A stretch of DNA of 64,000 nucleotides from Hemerocallis citrina. Lineage: Eukaryota; Streptophyta; Magnoliopsida; Asparagales; Asphodelaceae. Made by a program: the position numbers and the translations under genes. Below are positions 20,285 to 31,749 of this stretch, piece by piece. The stretch covers positions 26,929,750-26,993,749 of the forward strand of contig CM030359.1 in NCBI GenBank assembly GCA_017893485.1, written 5' to 3'. The notes beneath the pieces were generated by a model. It saw only the letters and a list, made by a program, of their open reading frames with translations, did no database searches and was not told the origin of the DNA. How positions within the stretch are numbered: the stretch's first letter is position 1; every line of letters begins with the position of its first letter.

Positions 20285-21819
20285 ATTCGTATCAGAGCTT
20301 CGAGTTCAATGATTTGTTCGAGTTCCTTAGAGAATATGGCAGATAAGACCACGAAGATCAAGGGGTTCAAAGGCAAGTTCAACTTTGATCTCTTGAAGGT
20401 GGACATGCATGAAGCATCGGTTCAACAGGACTTGGATCTAGTCGTAGAAGGAGATAAATGGAGACCAATTGGCACAAAGCAGGATAATTGAGAGGAGATT
20501 TATTCAGAAGCCTTGGGTTTAATCTGTATGTATTCGATGAGTGAAGTCAGGTATAGGAGGCATGGTGAGTCTTTTGACAAGATTCATAACTGACTACTCA
20601 GGATCGTCATTACAGGGTCGGATGCATCAGAAAGAAAAGTTGTGGGATTTCTCAGTGAAGGAAAGTAACGCTCTTCTAGATCATGTAGTGGTGTTCAATA
20701 TGGAGTTATTTGAACTGAGGACATTCAACACAGATGATCTAAAGGTTTCCAACCTGTTATATTCATCATCAAATCCATCCAACATGATAACCGTGCTAGA
20801 CGAGAAATCTACCAAGGTGAAATTTTTCATAGCAGATATGATCAAGGGAATGGAGGAGGATGCACTTAGGAAGGAGAGTCAGAAATCGGCGTCAACTTTT
20901 GTGAGTTGCTTGGAGGTGGATTGTACTTCGAATGAAATGAAAAGTGTATGTAGGGGTAAGGTCCGTGGCCACCAGTCCAAAGGGATTGAGCATTACATGA
21001 GAGACTATTGCAAGCGGTTGAGTCAGAGGAGCGCCAAATCCAGTGCCGCTAAATCAGGCGATGACTTAAATAGTACTTTTGTTTCAAGTCCTTTAGATGT
21101 GAATTCTGGTTGTTCTTTTGATTCGGTTAGTTCTTCTCAAGTTTGCTCCGAGAGGGAGATGGTTTCTACTTACAAGTTTACCTCATGTCGTTGTGTGAGA
21201 ACGAAAATTGATAAGACTTGTAAAGTAAGGGGTGAGAAAACAGAAAACAAATGTGTCGAAGATGACAAACGGAAGGGACACACACTAGAGGAGGGCATGT
21301 ATATTTCTTTGATGAAGCGAAGCCTTATATCCATAAGAATTCTAGAAGATCGGGACTGCAGGTACACAGATCCAGGTTGAGTTCATTCAGTTTGGGAAAG
21401 TAATCGTAAGGTGATGAAGGGTGAGAGAGGGATGGAGCAGGGTCAGCACAACCTCTACCAGCTTTAGAGGAACATAAAAATTTGCTCAAGTGTTTCGAAG
21501 CCCATTGTTCCTAAAGCACCCTCTAGTATGTCGTTACTAGAATCATCCGAGCGAGACTGCAACGTTCGAATATCGTCGGAAGGTGGAGAGAGTCTTAAGG
21601 TAGGTGGAGTTCGTGTAAAGGGTGGCATTTCCATGATTACATATACTGGGGTGAGCCCCTGAGGGGGGCATATAGCTGGAGAAAAATATGTGGAGATAGA
21701 TTCAACTAGCAGAGAAAGCCATCGAAACGAGTTGTTTGCAAGAAGAGAAGGAAAAGAGTCTAGAAGTTTTTTAAATCACATAGGTGTGGATTCATGAGTA
21801 TGCAATCCAATGTAAAAAT
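20285..21819 (+). pseudogene. int2: gag-like remnant
   Basis: A start MADKTTKIKGFKGKFNFDLL opens a 50-residue gag head that ends at GTKQDN stop. A second frame (20541-21380, 279 residues) carries the middle gag part (GRMHQKEKLWDFSVKESN), a knuckle-like but degenerate CRGKVRGHQSKG, and a Ser/Cys-rich tail. The Copia gag fold and knuckle are eroded, and no enzymatic domain follows. Confidence 0.7.
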
Positions 21820-22535
21820 TGTTGGGTCTATGCCTTGCATACAATGTTGGATAAGAAGATGATGAGACGATGGAGGAATCGAGACGATCTGAGATGGAGT
21901 GGAAGTAAGGGGAAACAATCAGCAGTAGTAGTAACAGCAGGTTGCAGTCGATCGACCCTGGGGTGCGATCGACCGCCCTACTATGTAGGAGTTCCCGAGA
22001 GGGGGACGGTCGTCCGACCTTGGGGATGCAGTCGACCGAACACGGCGCTGATGGATTATTTAGGTTGGATCTTGGTGATTCGTGAGAAGCCCAACTTGCT
22101 ATTCAAGTCAGATCATACGGCTTTTATCGTATGGTTATCTCTTCAGGAATATCCAATGGTTAGTGTATCAAGATATCAAACTAGGGTTTCTCTAGATCTC
22201 TATATACTGTTGTTATTGACCTCCATTAAGAGCCAAGAGAGGGTGTACTTCATTGAAGGCGGAGTTTGAGAGTTTCTCCAATTGTAAACAACTAGTACTT
22301 ACTGGTGAGGCTGGAAAGAAGTCGTGGTAAGAATTGCAATATTCTTGTATCTTCTCTAGTTGAATAACATCTCGAGTTTCTTCTCCCCTGGATTAAGGCA
22401 AAAGCCCCAATCGGGATAAACTTATGTGTGCTTTGGTGTGTTTGATATGATCTCATATGTGCTTGGTAGTTTGTGTTGATTGCATCGAATAACTTAACAA
22501 GATCCTCAGTCAGGTTTTCTTAAGAAATCCTAACA
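21820..22535 (+). repeat. LTR3 of the Copia array
   Basis: Begins TGTTGGGTCTATGCC and ends AAATCCTAACA. It is almost identical to LTR4, 2251 bp away. Confidence 0.85.
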
Positions 22536-24070
22536 ATTCGTATCAGAGCTTCGAGTTCAATGATTTGTTCGAGTTCCTTAGAGAATATGGCAGATAAGAC
22601 CACGAAGATCAAGGGGTTCAAAGGCAAGTTCAACTTTGATCTCTTGAAGGTGGACATGCATGAAGCATCGGTTCAACAGGACTTGGATCTAGTCGTAGAA
22701 GGAGATAAATGGAGACCAATTGGCACAAAGCAGGATAATTGAGAGGAGATTTATTCAGAAGCCTTGGGTTTAATCTGTATGTATTCGATGAGTGAAGTCA
22801 GGTATAGGAGGCGCGGTGAGTCTTTTGACAAGATTCATAACTGACTACTCAGGATCGTCATTACAGGGTCGGATGCATCAGAAAGGAAAGTTGTGGGATT
22901 TCTCAGTGAAGGAAAGTAATGCTCTTCTAGATCATGTAGTGGTGTTCAATATGGAGTTATTTGAACTGAGGACATTCAACACAGATGATCTAAAGGTTTC
23001 CAACCTGTTATATTCATCATCAAATCCATCCAACATGATAACTGTGCTAGACGAGAAATCTACCAAGGTGAAATTTTTCATAGCAGGTATGATCAAGGGA
23101 ATGGAGGAGGATGCACTTAGGAAGGAGAGTCAGAAATCGGCGTCAACTTTTGTGAGTTGCTTGGAGGTGGATTGTACTTCGAATGAAATGAAAAGTGTAT
23201 GTAGGGGTAAGGTCCGTGGCCACCAGTCCAAAGGGATTGAGCATTACATGAGAGACTATTGCAAGCGGTTGAGTCAGAGGAGCGCCAAATCCAGTGCCGC
23301 TAAATCAGGCGATGGCTTAAATAGTGTTTTTGTTTCAAGTCCTTTAGATGTGAATTCTGGTTGTTCTTTTGATTCGGTTAGTTCTTCTCAAGTTTGCTCC
23401 GAGAGGGAGATGGTTTCTACTTACAAGTTTACCTCATGTCGTTGTGTGAGAACGAAAATTGATAAGACTTGTAAAGTAAGGGGTGAGAAAACAGAAAACA
23501 AATGTGTCGAAGATGACAAACGGAAGGGACACACACTAGAGGAGGGCATGTATATTTCTTTGATGAAGCGAAGCCTTATATCCATAAGAATTCTAGAAGA
23601 TCGGGACTGCAGGTACACAGATCCAGGTTGAGTTCATTCAGTTTGGGAAAGTAATCGTAAGGTGATGAAGGGTGAGAGAGGGATGGAGCAGGGTCAGCAC
23701 AACCTCTACCAGCTTTAGAGGAACATAAAAATTTGCTCAAGTGTTTCGAAGCCCATTGTTCCTAAAGCACCCTCTAGTATGTCGTTACTAGAATCATCCG
23801 AGCGAGACTGCAACGTTCGAATATCGTCGGAAGGTGGAGAGAGTCTTAAGGTAGGTGGAGTTCGTGTAAAGGGTGGCATTTCCATGATTACATATACTGG
23901 GGTGAGCCCCTGAGGGGGGCATATAGCTGGAGAAAAATATGTGGAGATAGATTCAACTAGCAGAGAAAGCCATCGAAACGAGTTGTTTGCAAGAAGAGAA
24001 GGAAAAGAGTCTAGAAGTTTTTTAAATCACATAGGTGTGGATTCATGAGTATGCAATCCAATGTAAAAAT
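22536..24070 (+). pseudogene. int3: gag-like remnant, near-identical to int2
   Basis: It has the same two frames as int2 (22591-22742 and 22792-23631), shifted by exactly 2251 bp. By eye there are only scattered substitutions, for example Asp to Gly in SGDGLNS and Thr to Val in NSVFVSS. It has the same stops as int2, so both copies derive from one already defective unit. Confidence 0.75.
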
Positions 24071-24787
24071 TGTTGGGTCTATGCCTTGCATACAATGTTG
24101 GATAAGAAGATGATGAGACGATGGAGGAATCGAGACGATCTGAGATGGAGTGGAAGTAAGGGGAAACAATCAGCAGTAGTAGTAACAGCAGGTTGCAGTC
24201 GATCGACCCTGGGGTGCGATCGACCGCCCTACTATGTAGGAGTTCCCGAGAGGGGGACGGTCGTCCGACCTTGGGGATGCAGTCGACCGAACACGGCGCT
24301 GATGGATTATTTAGGTTGGATCTTGGTGATTCGTGAGAAGCCCAACTTGCTATTCAAGTCAGATCATACGGCTTTTATCGTATGGTTATCTCTTCAGGAA
24401 TATCCAATGGTTAGTGTATCAAGATATCAAACTAGGGTTTCTCTAGATCTCTATATACTGTTGTTATTGACCTCCATTAAGAGCCAAGAGAGGGTGTACT
24501 TCATTGAAGGCGGAGTTTGAGAGTTTCTCCAATTGTAAACAACTAGTACTTACTGGTGAGGCTGGAAAGAAGTCGTGGTAAGAATTGCAATATTCTTGTA
24601 TCTTCTCTAGTTGAATAACATCTCGAGTTTCTTCTCCCCTGGATTAAGGCAAAAGCCCCAATCGGGATAAACTTATGTGTGCTTTGGTGTGTTTGATATG
24701 ATCTCATATGTGCTTGGTAGTTTGTGTTGATTGCATCGAATAACTTAACAAGATCCTCAGTCAGGTTTTCCTAAGAAATTCCTAACA
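24071..24787 (+). repeat. LTR4 of the Copia array
   Basis: It ends ATTCCTAACA and is followed by GGATT, the proposed right target duplication. There is one extra base near the end relative to LTR3. Confidence 0.85.
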
Positions 24788-25084
24788 GGATTGGGGCTGG
24801 TCTGTTATGTGGTTTTGTTATTACCCTAGTGGCACCAACTTTTATTTTATATGAGTGGCACTTGTGTAAATAATTATGTCGTAAATAAATTATTACTTTG
24901 AGGGTATTATGATAACTGATAACAATTGAGTAGATGACCGGTTATAACTCCGGCCACTTAAAATGAGCGGTTGAGATTAGATCAATCAAGTTGGTAACTG
25001 AAATTAATCCAGTTAGTTTGTCTACAAATTATGGTGGTTTGTATACAAACCACAACTCTAACCCTCCAATAATAGTATTTGAGA

Positions 25085-25685
25085 TTAGAAATTAGATATT
25101 TAACCTTGTTTTCTTATTGTCATGATTACTGAGTAGTTAAAGGCATCCATTAGGTTTTTTTATTGTCGAAAGTGGTGTTAGTGGTTGGACTTTGTGGTGA
25201 TAACATGAAAGCTTTGCATGATTTGTGTTTTAGCCATCATTAATGTAAGGAAATTGTGTGTGTGCTGATTACTTTGGAGTTCTTTATTGACCAAATTTGA
25301 AAAGGAAAAAAAACAAAAAAACAAAAAACAAAACCTGAAGTATACATTTTTTTACAGAAAATCGCATTAAACGTTTTTTTTTGCACCAAAAATTTCTTTG
25401 AAGTATGTTTTGCAAAAAACTCACTCCGTTAGAGTTTTGGATATTTTTGTTAAAAAAAACCACATCTAACTTTTCTGTTTGTATTAGATAACATCATTCA
25501 ATTTTTCAAGTTAGTTAAAAAAATATCATATATTTTTTATTTTTGTCCAAAACCCTAACCCATATAGACTGGGTTTTTTACAAAACATACTTGGTGGGGG
25601 GGGGGGGGAGTTTAATGCGGTTTTCTACAGAAATAGTATACTCCAGAGGAGTTTTTTTTTTCCAATTCAGCCTTCTTTATTTTGA
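25085..25685. other. A/T-rich sequence without recognisable genes
   Basis: It holds poly-A and poly-T runs and a G12 homopolymer near 25596-25608. Nothing codes for a protein I can recognise. Confidence 0.5.
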
Positions 25686-25964
25686 TACCTACCTCTTTGT
25701 CTTTTTTTTTTTTTTTTTTGATTATACTGGGTTTCCATCCCCCTCTATGGGTCAGACTAATCCCAGTCCCGTGACAAGGAGCCCCAACTTTGTTGGGTTT
25801 GTGCGCCAGCCCATCTAGCATAGCGGTCACTGGCCACCCAGAGGTATTTAATCCCCATCTTTTGGGAACCGTAGGGTTCGAACCCAGGATCTTGGAGGAG
25901 CACACTCCAAGTCCCATCGCTCTTACCACTAGGCCACTTGTGGTGGTTTACCTACCTCTTTGTC
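25686..25964 (-). mobile_element. tRNA-derived SINE with 16 bp target duplication
   Basis: The body is 25702-25948. The minus-strand head reads GTGGCCTAGTGGTAAGAG (A box). About 30 bp later comes GGGTTCGAACCC (perfect B box), an RNA polymerase III promoter. The tail ends in an A run (plus-strand T run at 25702-25719). The direct repeat TACCTACCTCTTTGTC lies at 25686-25701 and 25949-25964, showing target-primed insertion. It is 247 bp long and looks recent because the duplication is perfect. Confidence 0.9.
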
Positions 25965-26866
25965 AAATGCCTCTTATATTGAGATCTTAAATTACCTTTG
26001 GCTAATGTTGTTTTTATTACCATCTTGAGTATATACATATATACTTATTTATTACCAAATAATGTTGCGTTTATTTTATTTTATTTATTTTTAACCGGAC
26101 ATAGGGTTAGAAATATATTCAAAACTATTGTCATGAGCATTGTTTAAAAGGAAAAGCACTTCATGATAGCAGAAAAAAATATGGTATATTCATTTTGATC
26201 TTAATGCTTTGAAAAGTGGATGAGAAATCATATTTCATTTCATTCAAAGATCCAACTATATATGTTAATACTTACCGTCCGCTATGTAACACAACCCTCC
26301 TCCTTTATGCTGGCTTGGGACAGGTAGCACGAATTGAAGGTTGAGATGAGAAATCATATATGATATGAAAACATTTTACATATGCATAAAGTTGTGATAT
26401 TAGTGTAATACCGTTCACACGCTGTTCTTAACTCTAGAGTACTAACACTGGAGTTGTCTCTTTCTTTCTTTTTTGTTAAGGCCGTATACTTAGATTGTAT
26501 ACGGAAACTAATAGACTAAATTATGCAAGATTTTCAGATTTGTGTAGCATATTCAAGTTTCATTTGATTCAAATAAATTAAGTTAATTAAATCCTCATAA
26601 TTTTCCAACAAGCAACAGCTTGACAAATATATGTACAGATGATGTATCACAATCACAATCACAATCACAATAAACGATTACAGAGTCAACTTTCCTGAAA
26701 ACCCAATATTTCAGTCAACCTTCAAATAATGGCCAAAATCTATATATATATTATTAAATCTGTCAATTTCCTTTCCAATAAAATTAAGAAGATATATTTC
26801 ATGCGTCCAGCACACACAAGCATATTCCTCCTCATATACAAACTATTCTATCATGTCAATGCTTGA
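25965..26866. other. intergenic, no gene recognised
   Basis: A/T-rich. A stretch at about 26290-26335 (ACACAACCCTCCTCCTTTAT) resembles a common plant repeat remnant, but it is too short to classify. Confidence 0.4.
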
Positions 26867-26900
26867 CTAGATATGTTGCAAGTGCAATGCAAGCTTCTCG
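26867..26900 (-). mobile_element. Helitron 3' end (D), element extent unknown
   Basis: The minus strand gives hairpin CTTGCATTGCACTTG, then CAACATATCTAG next to a T, like the ends of Helitrons A-C. I cannot find the matching TC start to the right. Confidence 0.4.
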
Positions 26901-27541
26901 CGTGCTTATTATCAATTCCCCAAACAGAAGAATTTGTCTATGAAATGAGTCAGTTAAAGATACAGAGTAATTTGACGCACAAGAAGCCAATGGAGTCGTC
27001 ACTGGGACAGATCGGTTTTATTTACTGCTCTATGCATTATGTTGTTGTCATATTTTCGTGTTGATGTAATTTTGAATCTAGAAGGGGTATTGATCTAGAA
27101 TGTACTTTATGAGTCTGTAATATTTTGATTGGACTGTATTCTTTAAATTCTCATTAATGAAACAAGTGACTGTTGGGTCACTTTTTACTTCAAAAAAATA
27201 AAAAAAATTGACGCACAAGAAATAAAAGCACTCGCAGTGTAGGTGACAAAAGAATTAGTAAAGATGTATAACAAACTCAAGCTTATTATTCGACCATATA
27301 CATATATATATCTCATACTGACAAGGACAAAAACCATGAGTAGAGCCACAACATTGGCAAGAAGGTATACTACAAGAAGATATCTAGCTATTGTTTCTCT
27401 TTCAAAATTATTTACTTATACAACATTGAAAATATAATGTAATTACCTAGCCAGTTCATGAGTACTAAGTTTGCTATGAAGCCTATATAGCGCTCACTTA
27501 TTTAGACATTAATCTGGCCCTAATGAGAAGAGTGATATTCA

Positions 27542-28719
27542 TTAGTTAGGTATAAGCTTGAAAGGAGGCTTGTCAAGGGATGGAGATGGATCATATTTCC
27601 CATAGTCATTTGTTTGCACTGCGAGAATTCTTGAATGCGCAACATATACTTCATGATCATCATAAGGATGTCCCTGAAATCAACGAAAAGATCCAGTTAG
27701 TAGTTTATGCAAGATTTGGATCGTATAGAATTCTTTTTTAAGGATATATGGTACAAAATTCTTCAACAACATAATATAGTTCTGTAATAGTTTTGCAGAA
27801 AATATCTGTATGCTCAAAGATGTCCTGATAACTGTACGAAGTATGTTGTAGCCATATGTTGTGTTTGCTGAAGTTAATGTATTACTTTGGAAACCGGCAA
27901 CTAGGTTGATCAGTTTTGATAGACAAACCTTTACGAGAGATTTCTCTTTTAACTCAGAATTGACAGTAAGCTTTCTGTGACCTCCTGCAAAGATGAATTA
28001 TAGGAAAAGATATATAAGTTTTCATAGTAATATTCACATGATAATATATTACTTATATATAATTCAGAAATTAAATGGATGAAAAGAATAGTATGAAAGA
28101 AAAATGCACCATAAACTTAAGATTGTAACGTCATGCTAACATAAATAAATTTTCTATCAAAAAAAATCAATTCATGTATTTTGTTGAATGCAACCCACAA
28201 CTCAATATCTCGATCGATTTTTTATATTATAGTTATATTTTGAGCTTAAGACCAAGCTGTTGCAAGACAACTATAGGAACTGTCAATAAACAAATAAATT
28301 TTCATGTAATTCCCATTATCAAAAATATATATATCTGAAGGACGTTGTTTCTAGGTTAAAGAAAATCGAAGAAGCTTGGATATGGACATCTATGATTTCT
28401 AAAGCACATAGAAAATTGTAAATAAGTTGTTGAATATGACTCTGGTGTTCGAAACATACACAACTTTCAAAGAAAAAAACTACCACTTTGTTCAAAAATA
28501 ATGGTTCTAAGAGTTTTAACATAATTCACAAAGTATCACAATTACAAAGAAAGAAGTGATCACACTCAAAAAACAAATGAGAAACAAAACAAACAAACAG
28601 ACAAACAAATAAACTAACTAAAAGTATATATATTCTATATGAAACCAACCTGCAAGAACAGCTGAAAGCAGAGATACAATCACAAGAAGAAAGAGGAGAG
28701 TTGATTTCTTAGGCCCCAT
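27542..28719 (-). CDS. CIF: CASPARIAN STRIP INTEGRITY FACTOR (CIF) peptide precursor
   Basis: Three exons, 28650-28719, 27929-27984 and 27542-27673, all with GT/AG borders, encode 85 residues. Residues 1-23 (MGPKKSTLLFLLVIVSLLSA...) are a signal peptide. A basic/acidic spacer follows. The last 21 residues (65-85) open DYGKYDPSPS and close PPFKLIPN. This is the CIF signature: the DY is the tyrosine-sulfation site and the PPFKLIPN end is shared by Arabidopsis CIF1 and CIF2. CIF peptides are secreted from the root stele, bind the receptor kinases GSO1/SGN3 and GSO2, and drive Casparian strip closure. The precursor length is normal for CIF1/2 (about 83 residues). All key residues are intact and there are no stops, so the gene looks functional. 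Which family member it is cannot be settled here. Confidence 0.88.
27674..27928 (-). other. intron 2 of the CIF gene
   Basis: 255 bp, donor AAG|GTTTGTC and acceptor TTTCAG|GGAC, phase 0. It separates the spacer from the exon that holds the mature peptide. Confidence 0.75.
27985..28649 (-). other. intron 1 of the CIF gene
   Basis: 665 bp, donor GCAG|GTTGGT and acceptor TTTGCAG|GAGG, phase 1. It lies just after the signal peptide. No mobile element is recognised in it. Confidence 0.75.
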
Positions 28720-28895
28720 GGAAGCTCTTTACAAGAAAGATAATTCGCGTAGTAAACTTTCTTCCTCTCTTTATGTTGAGAAATGAGAAAAAGAAAGAGA
28801 GAGAAAGAGAGTGAGAGAGAGAGAGAGGTATGATAATGGAATTTTGGGTTGGTAGTCTTTGTTTAGATGGGCAATTCTTTATATGTGACACAAAT
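28720..28895 (-). promoter_or_regulatory. leader and core promoter of the CIF gene
   Basis: On the minus strand a TATA-like CATATAAAGAATT lies at about 28872-28884, some 160 bp upstream of the ATG. A CT-rich microsatellite (plus-strand GA repeat, 28795-28827) lies in the probable leader. Confidence 0.45.
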
Positions 28896-29886
28896 GCAAA
28901 TCTCACTTAATTGGTGCCTCTATTTAAATTGTTTTTGGGAACCAGAAACAGAGAAGGAGAGGGTCATCACTTTGTCCATGGAAACGAGTATGTGAAGCCA
29001 AGTCAGTAATAAAAGTTTGTTACATTAATTAGTTTTTTATTTCGCGGAAGCTAAGGGCATGGACAGCTAGCTCCCTTCAGGATAATTTGACTCCTTTCTG
29101 TAAATTAACCTGCAGGTTGATTGTACGAAAATTAAAATTTTAAAATAAATATGCAAAATAAAGTGGAGTTAGAGAAAGTAAACAGCGCAAAGAGATAAGA
29201 CACACTATTATAAGTGGTTCAGCCCACATATCTATTCCACTACTCATTACCTGCAGCAATTCTGCTACTTAGGTGTTCCGCTATATTCAAAACTCCAACC
29301 AATGAGTTCTCAATATTCAGGCATAGATTTCTATCACACCCAACAGGACTTCTATTACTCTATAAGCTGGGAAAACCACCTTAGTTCGAAGCGAAAAGAA
29401 AATGAAAAAAACAAGATCGACTTTTTGACTAAGAAAACAATAAAAGCACACTTCTCTTTTGATCTTTGACAAAGTTACTAGTTTTGAAGTTTATGAGTCA
29501 AAAGAGACGGAGAATAATCAGTAGATTAACCTATATTTAAAAAGTTTCAGATTTATTCATTTCCACAAATGTGAAAAGAAATACCAAACATGACTCGGGG
29601 CAGGCAGCAGTCGACTGCTTATTTGGGCAGTCGACTGTCAATTCCTCCAGACCAAAGTCGAGAGGAATTGACAATCGATTGCACCAATTTCCACTAAGAC
29701 TATTAATTGCAGTCGACTATAAATACGCAGTTGACCGGACCTTTCCCGAATCCGATATTTTGGTGATTCAATTTTATATTCTTTCAATAATTTGATCATT
29801 TGTCAATGATATTTTTACATATTTATTCCTCACAAATAAAGCAGCAAATAATCTTGAATGCACTGGCTTTTTGAGAATTAATCATA
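28896..29886. other. upstream region of the CIF gene with repeat fragments
   Basis: At about 29195-29400 there is a block (TATAAGTGGTTCAGCCCACA) that resembles the interior of the plant GGGGGTGAATAG repeat family. At 29605-29735 the palindrome GCAGTCGACTG occurs three times in whole or near-whole form. No gene is recognised. Confidence 0.4.
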
Positions 29887-30068
29887 TTAGTAATTTACAC
29901 TGTGATGCGCTCTTTATAAATATCCCTTTAAAAGTAAAAATTCTAGCATCGTCTGACATCAAACCTAAGACCTCATTTATATTACTTATGCACGTATTTG
30001 TTTGGTTACAATGCACGTGTTTGGTTACACAACCCCAACTCTCCCATTAAAAGATTAGAGATTAGAGA
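29887..30068 (-). mobile_element. small non-autonomous Helitron (E)
   Basis: The minus strand starts TCTCTAATCTCTAATCTTTT after an A (30068/30069). It ends GTGTAAATTACTAA before a T (29887), a CTRR variant of the family end. It shares the TTAGGTTTGATG segment in the position where A and B have CAGGTTCGAG. The hairpin is degenerate. Confidence 0.5.
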
Positions 30069-30634
30069 TTTTTTTTTGATGAAACTTTCATGATATTTAC
30101 AATCTTTTATATTTGAATGATTCTTTTTATTTTACCTTGATTCTGAATATCTAGAGATTTATTTGAATTTCATTTTATATAATCATGTAAAGATCCTAGA
30201 TGAAAATATTAGATGTATGTATATATTTTATACACACCAAACTTAGGGTCAATATTTTTCCGACGTTAGGAACCCAATAACCCTATAACTTTGTCTAGTC
30301 CGACCATAATTCCAAATTTGATCATCAAAAATTGTATATGTTATTTCGCCGGATGAACACATTTTCTTATTAGATCTAGATATGGATTCTCAAGATCCCC
30401 ACGGAATATTAAGCCAAGAAAAGGGGACTAGTCGACTAGATGTCTGGTTTTGTTTTTAAAGGGGTAAAAACATGTGAGATATATAGATTTAAATATTTTA
30501 ACTCACCAACTACGAATTAAGTAAGTAATTTTTTGTTGAATTTGGATTGCAGGAGATTCCTCTGATAGTCTGATTCCATTTCAATTGATAATATATTAGG
30601 CTCTGTAAATCTTGTACATTGATTACATCATGCC
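30069..30634. other. intergenic, no gene recognised
   Basis: A/T-rich sequence between Helitron E and the target duplication of the large Copia element. Confidence 0.4.
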
Positions 30635-30639
30635 ATAAG

Positions 30640-31382
30640 TTACAAAATTTGTTTAAAAATTAAAACCAACAGAAATTTATTCTCTTTGTTACAACTTTGA
30701 TTACAAAATATTTACAATAAAACCAAGTTTGATCATAGAGACACAAAATCAGAGAAGGGGGAGAAGAAGAAAAATGAACAAATTAAAAGGAAAATAAAAA
30801 TTACAAAATTACAAAGCTAAACCAGTTTGTGTCGAGGCTTATGTATCACACAATCTCCTTAAACAGATTCGCCTCGTCCGGGTGCTGGAATTTGTAGAGG
30901 CGTCCGACTCACAGGATGAAACGACAGTAGAGTGTTGACGTAGGCACCACGCCACGCTCTCGAACTGAACAGTATTTGAATTCTACCACCAAACGACCGA
31001 CCTAGACGAACAGAACAGAGCAGAGTAGAGATGGAGAGAAGAGTTTCTGGTGTGTTCCAAGAGGGGAGAAGATGCCTCTATTTATAGGGTCAGGATGAAG
31101 AATGTAACAGAAGACATCTCCTTGAATGTACTAACTGTACCGGCAGACAAAAGCTTGAATGCACCGTGGTCGAAAAAATCATTCCGCAGTTCAAAACGTA
31201 AATAAATAGCAGACAACCATTTCTGCATTCATTTCGGCTGTTACAGATCGAAAAAAATAAAACTGTAGCAAAAAAGTGAATCTAAACGAGGTGGGTTCGC
31301 GTCGGTCCGGTATTCGTGTCCGCAGGACATACGGGGGCACACAAGCCGCATGTAAATCAGTCAGAGATTTCCAACAACCCCC

Positions 31383-31432
<50 letters not shown>

Positions 31433-31749
31433 GATAGAGAGCCTCTTGGCTTGCTATCTTACAATGCCGACAAAGAGGTTATTATATATCCTCTACTAAT
31501 TCCTTTGATTTTTCCGAGGTGAGACTAAAATCCCTCAACTCATTTTTCAGAAATCAACTGTCTCACTTTGGGAGAAAATTTCTCATTCACCCAATAACCG
31601 TTTTGAGCAAAAAAAATATATGATTTTGTTCTACTCACGAAGGAGAACATAAATCCATCAAGATCTCTCACTAATTTATAGAGGATCTTACTTAAAAAAT
31701 TTCTCAAAACTGGTTCGTAAATGGTGTATAAAATACATGTTTTCTAACA
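30640..31749 (-). repeat. 3' LTR of the large Copia element
   Basis: It matches 43490-44527 along its length. It has a minus-strand TATA box CCTATAAATAGAGGC (about 31075-31089). A microsatellite of C18, (CA)n and (CG)n at 31380-31432 is expanded here but short in the other LTR. Confidence 0.85.

Larger units (their letters stand above)
17406..24787 (+). mobile_element. tandem array of a defective Copia element: four LTRs, three internal regions
   Basis: The order is LTR1-int1-LTR2-int2-LTR3-int3-LTR4. LTRs begin TGTTGGGT (LTR1 has TATTGGGT) and end CCTAACA. After each of the first three comes a degenerate primer-binding site, ATTCGTATCAGAGC, matching the initiator-Met tRNA type used by Copia elements. 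The outer flanks GGGTT and GGATT could be a five-base target duplication with one change. The internal regions encode only gag-like sequence with stops, and there is no integrase or reverse transcriptase, so any past movement needed proteins in trans. Units 20285-22535 and 22536-24787 differ by only a handful of bases. Confidence 0.8.
15462..25084 (-). mobile_element. Helitron (C) split by a nested Copia array
   Basis: The 3' end on the minus strand is hairpin CGTGCATTGCACG, then TGCATTATACTAG next to a T (15462-15465). The 5' end on the right reads TCTCAAATACTATTATTGGA after an A (25084). The stretch 24820-25084 matches Helitron A closely (CTAGTGGCAC, ATTATGTCGTAAATAAAT, GAGGGTATTATG), which supports joining the two ends. 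Without the nested array (17406-24787) the Helitron is about 2.2 kb. It contains a small exon-like piece at 16401-16435 and GC-rich sequence that may be captured host DNA. Confidence 0.55.

Noticed and set aside
21784..22269. 161-residue frame (and its copy at 24035)
   Set aside because: It spans the end of an internal region and most of an LTR, so it is not a gene.
25612..25929. 105-residue minus-strand frame
   Set aside because: It is the translated body of the SINE plus poly-A, not a protein.
26290..26340. Ty3 or LINE fragment
   Set aside because: The short ACACAACCCTCCTCCTTTAT match is too brief to assign.
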